Shown one piece after another: positions 17,397-25,632 of a stretch of DNA of 64,000 bases. The translations under genes and the position numbers were made by a program. Positions within the stretch are counted from its first letter, which is position 1, and each line of letters starts with the position of its first letter. Below the pieces are notes generated by a model that saw only the letters and a list, made by a program, of their open reading frames with translations, ran no database searches and had not been told where the DNA came from. The stretch lies in NCBI GenBank assembly GCA_963716235.1, contig CAVQTE010000015.1:1-64000 (forward strand), in the 5' to 3' direction. Source of the stretch: Sva-07 sp963716235. Its GTDB lineage: Bacteria > Actinomycetota > Acidimicrobiia > Acidimicrobiales > Ilumatobacteraceae.

Positions 17397-18452
17397 TCAT
17401 GCGGCGCTCACGAATGAGTCGTCGGCTCTCGGGCCGATGTCGATGGAACGGTCGGGCAGGTGGATCGTGAGCGGAACGACACCGTGCGGCGTCCACTCGA
17501 CCGTCAGGTCCACGAGGTCGCCGGCGGAGATCGCGAGCAGTGCGGCGATGGAGCCGCCGGCGAGGAGGGGAAGGCTGCCGGTGTCGTCGACGAGCAGCCA
17601 GCTCGAACCCGAACGGGTCACCGCCGCGCGGACCGTTGCCGGGACCCGATCGAGCCAGGGCTCAGCGACGAGCATCGAACCGATCTCGTCGCATGCGTCC
17701 GCCACGCAAACCGCAGGGGGACGCACAGGACCGAGCGCCTCGGCGTGACGATGCCCGACGAGCGCTCGGAGTGCCGGGCCGGGATAGCGATGGAGATCAG
17801 CATGCACTGACGTGCCGACCAGCAGCGACGTGTCGAGGCTCTGTCGGTATGCGGCGAACGACAGCACGAGCGCCCAGCGGCCCGAGTTCGTCCCACGCAA
17901 CCAATGGCGTCGCACTTCGATGCGATCCTCACGTGTATCGCTACGGCCGGCCACGACCCACTCATCAGTGTCGGGCACCCCGCCGAGGACGTCGGCCTGG
18001 CGAACCTGCCAGCCGACCGTTGTGGCGACGGCATCGGCGAGCGGGCCCGGCAGCGATCCGATGCGGCGGGCGGCGTGCGACAGCAGGTGCAGCATGCCGA
18101 GTTCGGCGAGCACGTCGCTGTGCCAGTCGGGCGAGGCGCCGACGAGCCCCGCCAGCCGCCGGATTCGGTTGGCGAGGCTGCCGGCCTGTGCGTCGACGAG
18201 CCGGGCGGCGAGTTGATCCCAGGTGCCGTAGCGGGCGAGCGCCGGGTCGGCGAGCCCGGTGCGCATCCGGTCGTCGAGCCACCGGTCGAGTTCCGCCAGC
18301 CCGGCGTACATCCGCTCCACCCGCTCGTCGCGCCCGCGGTCCGGTGTCGGGTCGTCGGTCCCGGGCAAGGTGTCCGACACCGCGCCAGCGGTGTCTGACA
18401 CCACCCCACGCTCGCCCCGCTCCCGATCGACACCTCCAACCCCCGTCGACAC
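17397..18452 (-). CDS. SWIM-associated protein, C-terminal part (separated by a frame break)
   Basis: 351 codons from a GTG at 18450-18452 that is probably not a real start. The sequence (ERMYAGLAELDRWLDDRMRTGLADPAL, LAARLVDAQAGSLANRIRRLAG, WALVLSFAAYRQSLD) is the C-terminal region that normally follows the SWIM finger in one protein of about 450-490 residues. The reading frame is one base out of register with the SWIM fragment and is open upstream through the whole linker. Joining the two by dropping one base gives 493 codons. The linker is filled with GGTGTCNGACACC palindromes (encoding V-S-D-T), so a real insertion-type disruption is possible, as is an assembly error. Confidence 0.7.
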   Translation of the reverse strand: MSTGVGGVDRERGERGVVSDTAGAVSDTLPGTDDPTPDRGRDERVERMYAGLAELDRWLDDRMRTGLADPALARYGTWDQLAARLVDAQAGSLANRIRRLAGLVGASPDWHSDVLAELGMLHLLSHAARRIGSLPGPLADAVATTVGWQVRQADVLGGVPDTDEWVVAGRSDTREDRIEVRRHWLRGTNSGRWALVLSFAAYRQSLDTSLLVGTSVHADLHRYPGPALRALVGHRHAEALGPVRPPAVCVADACDEIGSMLVAEPWLDRVPATVRAAVTRSGSSWLLVDDTGSLPLLAGGSIAALLAISAGDLVDLTVEWTPHGVVPLTIHLPDRSIDIGPRADDSFVSAA

Positions 18453-18544
18453 CTCGTCAGCAGGTGTCGAGGTCAGCGGTCGGAGTCGATTCGGTGGCAG
18501 TCGAGTTGGGGGTGGTGTCAGACACCCTTCGGGTGTCGGACACC
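18369..18544. repeat. cluster of four GGTGTCNGACACC palindromes
   Basis: Perfect 13-mers with a variable centre at 18369-18381 (C), 18390-18402 (T), 18514-18526 (A) and 18532-18544 (G). They lie inside the coding linker of the SWIM protein, where they encode repeated V-S-D-T, and they flank its frame break. A fifth copy is at 35904-35916 after aceE. Confidence 0.8.
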
Positions 18545-18879
18545 TGGAGCGGGGCGGGCCGGTGAGATGACAGCCAGGCTTCGACGCTGGGCGGGGCGGC
18601 GGTGTCGACGATCTGGCCGTTGGCCCAGAGCATCAACAGGGCGAGCGCATGTTTGCACGGTCGGCGGCGGCTCGGACACGTACACGAGAATCCGACGCCG
18701 ACGTGGTCGACCATCGTGTCGTACGGCTCGACTCCACTCCCGCGACACACACCCCACACGGCCCGGTCGTCGGCACCGGTCGAGCCCCACCGGCTGAGCG
18801 ACACGAGCGGTCGGGCGGCGGTCATTGCGGCAGGCGTCGGCGCGATCGCCTCGACCTGCTCCGCCGACCAGCGAGTCAC
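18457..18879 (-). CDS. SWIM zinc-finger protein, N-terminal part
   Basis: 140 residues. The SWIM motif CxCx(n)CxH is visible: FSCTCPSRRRPCKHALALL, which binds zinc and is thought to mediate DNA or protein contact. N-terminus TRWSAEQVEAIAPTPAAMTAARPL is typical. GTG start 18877-18879 overlaps the lipBA stop (GTGA), so it is translationally coupled to the lipoylation gene. The frame ends at ...STPTADLDTC, while the rest of the protein continues in another frame (17397-18452). E. coli YehQ and actinobacterial homologues carry both parts in one chain. Confidence 0.78.
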   Translation of the reverse strand: MTRWSAEQVEAIAPTPAAMTAARPLVSLSRWGSTGADDRAVWGVCRGSGVEPYDTMVDHVGVGFSCTCPSRRRPCKHALALLMLWANGQIVDTAAPPSVEAWLSSHRPAPLQVSDTRRVSDTTPNSTATESTPTADLDTC

Positions 18880-20575
18880 GTGAACGAGACGGAACCGACC
18901 GGCACCGCAACGGTGATCGGCGCATCGACGGCATCGGCGGCCGACTTGGCGTGGTAGCTCGACCGGGTCAGCGGGCTCGCCTCGACGTGACCGACACCGA
19001 ACGCCTCACCGATCGCCTTCCACCGTGCGAACTCGGCGGGCTCGGCGTAGCGGACGATCGGAAGATGGTGGGAGGTCGGGCGGAGGTATTGGCCGATCGT
19101 CACGATGTCGACACCGAGGTCGGCAAGGTCGGCCAGACAGCCGACGATCTCGTCGTCGGTTTCACCGAGGCCGACCATGAACCCGGTCTTGATGGTGAGC
19201 CCAGTGGCCTTCGCCCTGGCGAGCACGGACAGCGACCGCGCGTAACCAGCCGACGGTCGGACCCGCGCTGCAGGCGGGCGACCGTCTCGATGTTGTGGTT
19301 CAGCACGTCGGGCCGAACACTGAAGAGAACGTCGAGCGCGGCGTCATCGCCCTTGGCATCGGAGATCAATGTCTCGACACGGGCACCGGGACGTCGCTCG
19401 CGAACCGCTTCGACGCAGGCGGCGACATGGGCCATCCCGCCGTCGGCGAGATCGTCACGGGCGACCATTGTGAGCACCGCGTGGTCGAGTGCCATCCGAT
19501 CGATCGCCTCGGCGACCCGCGCAGGTTCGTCGGCCATCGGATCGAGCGGCTTGCTCGTGTCGACGAGACAGAACCCGCATGCCCGCGTGCACCGCTCACC
19601 GAGCACCATGAACGTCGCAGTGCCATCGGACCAACACTCGGACAGGTTCGGACAACCGGCGTCCTCGCAGACGGTCACGAGGCCGAGCTCGCGGATCGTC
19701 TTGCGCAACGTCGTGACGCCTGCTCCGAGTTCGACCTTCGGGCGCAGCCATTCGGGTTTGCGGGTTTCGATCGACAGCCCGGATGTGACTCCGGCATCGT
19801 TCAACCGCGCCGTCGCGCGTTCCGACACCAACTTGACCTGCTCGCCCGGCCCTTCGCCGCGCGAGAACGCCGACAGGTCGCGACCGTCGGCGGCGTGTCG
19901 CCATGCCACGTCCTGGCGTTCGAGCCTCCCGTTCGCCCAGCGATCGGCGGCGAGCCGCGCGACGACGTCGACCACGTCGCGCATCGACACATCGACGCCC
20001 TCCTCGGCGAGTGAGGTCACCGGCCGGTCGGCGATGCCGCACGGGACGATGTGCTCGCGCAGGTACGTCATGTCGGTGGTGACGTTCAGCGCGAACCCGT
20101 GCATCGTGCGTCCCCGGGCCAATCGCACACCGATCGCGCAGATCTTGCGGGGCTGGACGCCAGGCACGTCGACGTCGAGCCACACGCCGGCGAAGCCGTC
20201 CAGACGACCCGCGTTGGTCAGCCCGAGTTCGGCGAGCGCGTCGATGATCAGCCCCTCGACGTTGCACACATGGGCCGAGGCCCCCAAGCGATCGACGTTC
20301 ACGATCGGGTAGCCGACGAGCTGGCCGGGGCCGTGGTAGGTGATGTCGCCGCCACGTTTCACGGAGACGAGTTCCGCCCCGACCACCGCCGGTTCGCAGC
20401 GCAGGTTGACCGACAGGTCGGACCGGGTTCCGTGGGTGAACACGTGTGGGTGTTCGAGCAACAACAGATGTTGTCCGTTGCCGTTCTCGAACAGCGCCGT
20501 CTGCACCGCGAGCACCTCGCGGTACGGAACCCGACCCAACCAGCGGACGCGCAGCGGATCCGACACGATCGTCAC
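18876..20575 (-). CDS. lipB-lipA: fused octanoyltransferase LipB - lipoyl synthase LipA (one frame break near 19264)
   Basis: A single gene encodes LipB (about residues 1-235) followed by LipA (about 260-566). LipB: LEHPHVFTHGTRSDLS, KRGGDITYHGPGQLVGYP, RKICAIGVRLARG with the catalytic lysine and HIVPCGI with the catalytic cysteine. LipA: CEDAGCPNLSEC for the auxiliary cluster, CTRACGFC for the radical-SAM cluster, DVLNHNIETV and C-terminal RSSYHA. LipB moves octanoate from ACP to apo-E2, and LipA inserts two sulfurs. GTG start 20573-20575 lies 13 bp after the E2 stop. Within LipA the frame shifts by one missing base near 19264; restoring it gives 566 codons and LQRRVRPSAGYARSLSVLARAK. The fusion point itself is far from the break, so the fusion is not caused by it. 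Confidence 0.88.
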
Positions 20576-20588
20576 GTCGTCCGAGCCG

Positions 20589-22004
20589 TCAGAGCTCGGT
20601 GGACCAATCCTTGGTTTCGAGGATCTCCTTGACCCGCTTGAGGAAGCCGGCGGCGTAGGCACCATCGAAGGCCCGATGATCCCAACTCATCGCCAGGTTG
20701 CCGACCGGGTGGATGGCAATTGCCTCACCCCCGTCTGGGCCGATGGCGACGACTGGCTTGCGGATGATCGCGTCGGTCGAGATGATCGCCACCTGCGGCT
20801 GGTTGATGATCGGCATCGTGAGCACCGAGCCGGCGGAGCCGTTGTTGGTCAGCGTGAACGTGCCGCCCGAGATCTCGTCGGGGCTGAGCTTGCGGGTGCG
20901 GGCCCGATCGGCGAGGTCGGAGATCTCACCGGCGATGGCCGCGAGGCGTTTCGTCTCGGCGTCACGGATGACGGGGGCCAGCAGACCCTCGTATTCGAGA
21001 TCGACGGCGATGCCGAGGTCGATGTAGTTGTGTACGACGAGGTCGGATCCGCTCACGCTCGCATTGAGGTGCGCGAATTCGCCCAGGCCATCGATGACGG
21101 CGCGGGCGATGAACGGCAGGTACGTGAGTCCGAAGCCGTGGGTCGACTTCCACTCGTTCTTCACCTTGTTGCGCACGACGTCGACGTTGGCGAAGTCGAT
21201 CTCGACAACACTGAACGCGTGCGGGCTCGTGGCCTTGCTCATCACCATGTGGTCGCCGGTCAGAAGACGGATCTTCGACAACGCCAGCGTGGTGTCACGT
21301 CCGGTCACCGGAGCGGGAGCCGGGGTCGGGGTCGGGGCCGCAGCGGGAGCCGGGGCCGGAACCGGGGCTGCAGCGGGAGCCGGGGCCGGAGCCGCAGCGG
21401 GAGCGGTCGCCGGAGCGGGAGCCGCAACCGGAGCCGGCGCGGCAGCGTGCCGGCCTCCAGCGGCATCGAGATGATCGAGGACGTCGTCGCGCGTGATCCG
21501 ACCACCCGGGCCGGTGCCGGTGATCGCATCGGGGTCGAGGCCGTTGTCGTTGACGAGGCGACGGACCACGGGCGACAGCAACCGGTTGTCCCCGGCGGCA
21601 GCCGTTGCCGGCGATGGCACCACCGGGGCGGGCGGCGCCGGCGCAGCGCCGGGAGCGGGAGGTGGCGGCGGCGGCGCCTGCTCGACCGGGGCGGGCGCGC
21701 GCTCCGGTTCAGGTTCGGGTGCGGGTGCGGGTGCAGCTTCGGGTGCCGGAGCGGCGGGGGCAGCACCATCGGCGTCGCCGACGACGGCGATCACGGTGCC
21801 CACATCGACCGTGTCGCCTTCCTGCACGCGGATCTCGGTGAGCACACCCGAGACGGGTGACGGAACTTCGGTGTCGACCTTGTCGGTCGACACCTCGAAC
21901 AACGGCTCGTCGGCGGCGACCGTGTCGCCGACGTTCTTGAACCACTGTGTGATGGTGCCCTCGGTGACCGTTTCACCGAGCTGTGGGAGCGTGACATCTG
22001 CCAT
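20589..22004 (-). CDS. 2-oxoacid dehydrogenase E2 (dihydrolipoamide acyltransferase)
   Basis: 471 residues. N-terminal lipoyl domain (2-76) with the lipoylation site in STDKVDTEVPSP, an Ala/Pro linker, a peripheral subunit-binding domain (LSPVVRRLVNDNGLDPDAITGTGPGGRI), a second long Ala/Pro linker, and the catalytic core ending with SWDHRAFDGAYAAGF, which holds the H-x3-D-G active site. Takes the acyl group from E1 to CoA. Single lipoyl domain. Whether it serves pyruvate, 2-oxoglutarate or branched-chain oxoacids is not decided here; an AceE-type E1 is at 33-36 kb. Operon with lpdA upstream and lipBA downstream. Confidence 0.9.
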   Translation of the reverse strand: MADVTLPQLGETVTEGTITQWFKNVGDTVAADEPLFEVSTDKVDTEVPSPVSGVLTEIRVQEGDTVDVGTVIAVVGDADGAAPAAPAPEAAPAPAPEPEPERAPAPVEQAPPPPPPAPGAAPAPPAPVVPSPATAAAGDNRLLSPVVRRLVNDNGLDPDAITGTGPGGRITRDDVLDHLDAAGGRHAAAPAPVAAPAPATAPAAAPAPAPAAAPVPAPAPAAAPTPTPAPAPVTGRDTTLALSKIRLLTGDHMVMSKATSPHAFSVVEIDFANVDVVRNKVKNEWKSTHGFGLTYLPFIARAVIDGLGEFAHLNASVSGSDLVVHNYIDLGIAVDLEYEGLLAPVIRDAETKRLAAIAGEISDLADRARTRKLSPDEISGGTFTLTNNGSAGSVLTMPIINQPQVAIISTDAIIRKPVVAIGPDGGEAIAIHPVGNLAMSWDHRAFDGAYAAGFLKRVKEILETKDWSTEL

Positions 22005-22043
22005 GGGGTGTGATCCTTCGATGGGTCGTGATCGGTGTCTGGG

Positions 22044-23447
22044 TCAGCCGTTGAAGTTGCGGCCGGTGAGCGACATGACGGTCTCGCCGAAGACCTCGGA
22101 GAGACTCGGGTGGGGCTGAAGGAACTCGGCGATGTCGTCGACCGTGGCTTCCCAGTTGACCGCGAGGTACCCGCCGCTGAGCTGTTCGGTGACCCAGGGA
22201 CCCACCATGTGGACGCCGAGCACCTGGCCGGCCGAGCCATCGGCATTGCGCTTGGCGATGACCTTCACGAGGCCCTCGGTCTCCCCCACGATCTGGGCCC
22301 GGCTGTTGAACTTGAACGGATGCTTGGCGACCACCACGTCGTAACCGGCCGCCTTGGCCTGCTCCTCGTCGGGGCCCGCCCACGCCACTTCGGGGTGGCA
22401 GTAGATCGCCCACGGCACCCGGTCGTACATCACCGGCATCGGCGACTCGCCGAGCAGGTGTTTGATCACGAGGATCGCTTCGGCATACGCCACATGGGCG
22501 AGCTGCGGCGTGGCGATCAAGTCACCGACCGCGTACACACCCGGCTCGGCGGTCTGGCAGTACTCGTCGACCACGACGAAGCCCCGTTCGTCGACGACCA
22601 CGCCGGTTCCCCGCAGACCCAGATGATCGACGAACGGGCGGCGGCCGACCGACACCACAACGGCATCGACCTCGACCGACTCGTCGTCGCCGAAGGCCAC
22701 CGTGGTGCCCCCCGCTGCATTCGGTGTGTGGCCCTTGACCATCACGCCGGTACGAATCGTGATCCTCTTCTTCTTGAACGACTTCTCGACGACCTTGGCG
22801 AGGTCGGCGTCGAGGCCGGGAAGGATCTTCGGGAGTCCCTCGAGGATCGTGACCTCGCTGCCGAGATCGGCGAAGGTCGATGCGAACTCGCAACCGATGG
22901 CACCGCCACCGATCACCACGACCCGGGCGGGGAGCACGTCGAGATCGAGCACCTCGTCGCTCGTCATGATCGGGCCACCGCGTTCGAAGCCGGGGATGAG
23001 TCGCGGCACTGATCCCGAGGCGAGGAGCACGACGTCGCCGGTGATCGTGGCCGACGAGCCGCCGGCCATCGAGACGCTCACAGTGCGGCCGGCACCGAGT
23101 GATCCGACGCCGTTGAACACCTCGACCTTGCGGCCCTTGCACATCGCCGCGATGCCCTTGACGAGGCCATCGACGATGCCCTGTTTGCGTTGCTGGGTGC
23201 GGGCGAAGTTCACGCTCGGTGTGCCGGCACCCTCGATACCGAAGTCGGCGGCATGGTCGACGTGGCGCTTCACAGCAGCGGTTTCGAGGAATGCCTTGGC
23301 AGGGATGCAGCCCCGGTTGAGGCAGGTTCCGCCCAGTGCATCCATCTCGACGAGGGCGACGTTCAAGCCCGCCGATGCGCCGTACAGCGCCGCCGAGTAG
23401 CCGCCGGGGCCGCCACCAATCACCACCAGGTCAAAATGGTCACTCAC
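22044..23447 (-). CDS. lpdA: dihydrolipoyl dehydrogenase (E3)
   Basis: 467 residues from GTG 23445-23447 (SDHFDLVVIGGGPGG); an ATG 12 codons upstream is less typical. FAD-binding GGGPGG at 11-16, redox-active disulfide C42-LNRG-C47, NAD-binding GGGAIGCEFAS, and C-terminal HPSLSEVFGETVM with the catalytic HP dyad. Reoxidises the lipoamide of E2, reducing NAD. First gene of the lpdA-E2-lipBA-SWIM run, 39 bp before E2. Confidence 0.95.
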   Translation of the reverse strand: MSDHFDLVVIGGGPGGYSAALYGASAGLNVALVEMDALGGTCLNRGCIPAKAFLETAAVKRHVDHAADFGIEGAGTPSVNFARTQQRKQGIVDGLVKGIAAMCKGRKVEVFNGVGSLGAGRTVSVSMAGGSSATITGDVVLLASGSVPRLIPGFERGGPIMTSDEVLDLDVLPARVVVIGGGAIGCEFASTFADLGSEVTILEGLPKILPGLDADLAKVVEKSFKKKRITIRTGVMVKGHTPNAAGGTTVAFGDDESVEVDAVVVSVGRRPFVDHLGLRGTGVVVDERGFVVVDEYCQTAEPGVYAVGDLIATPQLAHVAYAEAILVIKHLLGESPMPVMYDRVPWAIYCHPEVAWAGPDEEQAKAAGYDVVVAKHPFKFNSRAQIVGETEGLVKVIAKRNADGSAGQVLGVHMVGPWVTEQLSGGYLAVNWEATVDDIAEFLQPHPSLSEVFGETVMSLTGRNFNG

Positions 23448-23504
23448 TCCGCTCACCGTAGCGCCGGATTGCCGGGTCGTCATCGAGATGCGCTGCGATC
23501 GGGT

Positions 23505-23936
23505 TCACGACGCCGACAACACCCAGGTTCGACGTTCCTCGCCACGCACGAGTATCAACACACGGTTCGAGCCATCGGCACCGCTGACGTCGAACTCGAT
23601 ACGACACCGCTGTTCGATCTCGCTGATGTCGACGCATCGTCCATCCGCCGGCGCGGTGATTGGCGAGAGCTCGAGATCACCCGTGATCAACTCGAAGCTG
23701 TCGACTCCGTCGGAATCGTCGACACCGCCGATCTCCACGTCGACGGCAAAGATCGGATCCTCCTGCGACGTTGCGAGCACGGTGACCTCGACGTCGCCGA
23801 CCGTCACCGCATCACCGAGGTCGGCCGGCTCGACCGCAGTGCTCTGATTGGCGAGTTGCACGAAGAAGACACCCCCGGCGAGCAGGATCGCCAGGCCGAC
23901 GCCGACCGAGAGCAGCAGCAGGGTGCGCGTCTTCAT
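23505..23936 (-). CDS. small membrane-anchored or exported protein of unknown function
   Basis: 143 residues. Residues 1-28 form an uncleaved signal anchor (KTRTLLLLSVGVGLAILLAGG). The remainder is acidic and beta-rich (DLGDAVTVGDVEVTVLATS, RCVDISEIEQRCRIEFDVSG) with two cysteines that could pair outside the membrane. No known domain recognised. It lies just upstream of lpdA on the same strand and divergent from the selenoprotein-like redoxin, 84 bp from its start. Confidence 0.65.
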   Translation of the reverse strand: MKTRTLLLLSVGVGLAILLAGGVFFVQLANQSTAVEPADLGDAVTVGDVEVTVLATSQEDPIFAVDVEIGGVDDSDGVDSFELITGDLELSPITAPADGRCVDISEIEQRCRIEFDVSGADGSNRVLILVRGEERRTWVLSAS

Positions 23937-24020
23937 CGACGATGGAGCCTACGAGAACGTTCCGGAAACGTCCGGAGCACGCCGCTGCATTCGCCGATCG
24001 GGCTCGCTACCTTCACGTGC

Positions 24021-24623
24021 GTGATCATTCGCCACCGAACACCGCTCGTCGCGGCAGTCATGGCCTTCGGGTTACTGGCTGCGGCGTGTGGATCCGACGT
24101 CGACAACGCCTCGACGGCGCCGCCCACGGCGTCGCAGCCCGACTCGACGACCTCCGGGAAGAGCCCCGTCACTTCGCCGACCTCACCCGACGGCGATGCG
24201 GCGACGGCTACTGCGGTGGCGGTGCCCGAGGCCCTGCAGTTCACCGCTCCCCTCGTGGGCGGCGGCGAATTCACCGGCGCCGACTACGCCGGCAAGCCGA
24301 CGGTGTTCTGGTTCTGGGCCCCCACTTGAAGCACCTGCAACCGTGAAGCCCCCTCGGTCGAGGAGGCTGCCCAGCAGTTCGGGGATTCCGCCAACTTCGT
24401 CGGCGTGGCATGGACCGGCGACGACGACTCGTTCCAGGAGTTCATCGACAGGCACGGCCTGACCTTCCCGCAGATCAGCGACGACCCGGGCGACGTGTTC
24501 GATCGCTTCGGCGTGCCGTACCAGCCCGCACTGGTCGTCGTGAAGACCGACGGTTCGACCGAATCGGTCGCGGGCGCCGTCGACCCCGAACTGCTCGCCC
24601 AGATCATCAGCGAAGCCGGCTGA
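24021..24623 (+). CDS. TlpA/thioredoxin-like lipoprotein, probable selenoprotein (in-frame UGA = Sec103)
   Basis: 200 residues reading through one UGA. GTG start 24021-24023; lipobox LLAAAC with Cys23, so exported and lipid-anchored. A Ser/Thr/Pro-rich spacer is followed by a redoxin domain: GKPTVFWFWAPT, then UGA at 24327-24329, then STCNREAPSVEEAA, FVGVAWTGDDDSF, LTFPQISDDPGDVFDRF and cis-proline P169 in VPYQPALVVV. Family members have WAPxC-x-x-C here, so UGA sits at the nucleophilic cysteine and yields U-S-T-C (Sec103, Cys106). The reading frame is the same on both sides. A hairpin with a GGUC apical loop lies 17-39 nt after the UGA. Role: extracytoplasmic thiol-disulfide chemistry. Alternatives: a nonsense mutation or base-call error. 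Confidence 0.82.
24347..24368 (+). promoter_or_regulatory. bacterial SECIS-like hairpin
   Basis: AGCC-C-CCUC-GGUC-GAGG-A-GGCU folds into an eight-pair stem with one C.A mismatch and a 4-nt GGUC loop. The loop (24356-24359) begins 27 nt after the UGA, within the spacing seen for bacterial SECIS elements, and GGUC is the apical sequence of the E. coli fdhF element contacted by SelB. The stem also codes for protein (A-P-S-V-E-E-A). Confidence 0.72.
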
Positions 24624-24645
24624 CGAACCCACTCAGGCCGATCAT

Positions 24646-24688
24646 GCTGTGAGCGATGCACGCACCGGCTGCGGACATCGCTCACAGC
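24646..24688 (+). terminator. strong hairpin after the redoxin gene
   Basis: Perfect 13-bp stem GCTGTGAGCGATG / CATCGCTCACAGC with a 17-nt loop, 23 bp after the stop and before the next gene. No T-run follows, as is common for actinobacterial terminators. Confidence 0.65.
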
Positions 24689-24735
24689 CGGGCAGCGTGA
24701 GGCAGCGGTGACGACGTGCTTCTACGCTCGAGGTC

Positions 24736-25632
24736 ATGCGCGTCGCAATCACCGGATCAACAGGCCTCATCGGCTCCGCCCTGAAGCCCCACCTCGAGTC
24801 GCTCGGCCACGAGGTGATTCGAGTGGTTCGCGGCGACCCGACCGGGACCGACATCGTCTGGTCGCCGGCCGAGTGCAGGATCGACACGCACGCGCTCGAC
24901 GGCGTGGACGCCGTGGTGCATCTCGCGGGCGCCGGCATCGGCGACAAGCGCTGGACCGACGAGTACAAGCGCGAACTCTCCGAGAGTCGCATGAAGGGCA
25001 CCACGCTGATCTCCGAGGCGATCGCCGCAGCCGACAACGGTCCCACCGTGTTGCTGTCGGGATCGGCGATCGGCATCTACGGCGCACGAGGCAACGACGA
25101 ACTCGACGAGACATCGACTCCGGGCACCGGGTTCCTCGCCGACCTCTGCGTGCAGTGGGAGCAGGCCACCGCGTTGGCAGCCGCGGCGGGTGCCCGGGTC
25201 GTGCACCTGCGCACCGGCATCGTGCTCTCGGCCAAGGGTGGCGCGCTCAAGAAGCAGCTTCCGCTGTTCAAGTTCGGCCTCGGCGGAAAGATGGGCAGCG
25301 GCGACCAGTGGCAGAGTTGGATCTCGATCGACGACGAGGTCGCCGCCATCGCCCACCTGCTCACGGCCAGCACGTCGGGCCCCGTGAATCTGACGGCGCC
25401 GAATCCGGTCACCAACCTCGAGTTCACGAAATCGCTCGGCGAGGTGCTGCACCGCCCGACGTTCGTGCCGATTCCCAAGTTCGGGCCGAAGCTGCTGCTC
25501 GGCGGTGAACTCGCCGACAACCTGCTGTTCTCCGGCCAGAAGGTCCTCCCCCGCGTCCTCGAAGCCGACGACGACTTCACGTTCCGGCACCCCGACCTCG
25601 CCACGGCGCTGCGAGCGCTGCTCGGCCCGTGA
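24736..25632 (+). CDS. TIGR01777-type NAD(P)-dependent epimerase
   Basis: 298 residues. Rossmann start RVAITGSTGLIGSALKPHL, DAVVHLAGAGIGDKRWT, YGARGNDELDE and a C-terminal DUF1731-like tail (GELADNLLFSGQKVLPRVLE). Members resemble SulA/YfcH short-chain epimerases; the reaction is uncharacterised. First of three overlapping plus-strand genes (epimerase, FAD oxidoreductase, SRPBCC); its TGA overlaps the next GTG. Confidence 0.88.
   Translation: MRVAITGSTGLIGSALKPHLESLGHEVIRVVRGDPTGTDIVWSPAECRIDTHALDGVDAVVHLAGAGIGDKRWTDEYKRELSESRMKGTTLISEAIAAADNGPTVLLSGSAIGIYGARGNDELDETSTPGTGFLADLCVQWEQATALAAAAGARVVHLRTGIVLSAKGGALKKQLPLFKFGLGGKMGSGDQWQSWISIDDEVAAIAHLLTASTSGPVNLTAPNPVTNLEFTKSLGEVLHRPTFVPIPKFGPKLLLGGELADNLLFSGQKVLPRVLEADDDFTFRHPDLATALRALLGP

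Noticed and set aside
21300..21480. GC-rich near-repeats in the E2 gene as a DNA repeat element
   Set aside because: They encode the flexible Ala/Pro linker between E2 domains, which is naturally repetitive.
24300..24340. UGA in the redoxin as a frameshift artefact
   Set aside because: The frame is identical on both sides, so no indel is needed; only a single base substitution could explain it away.
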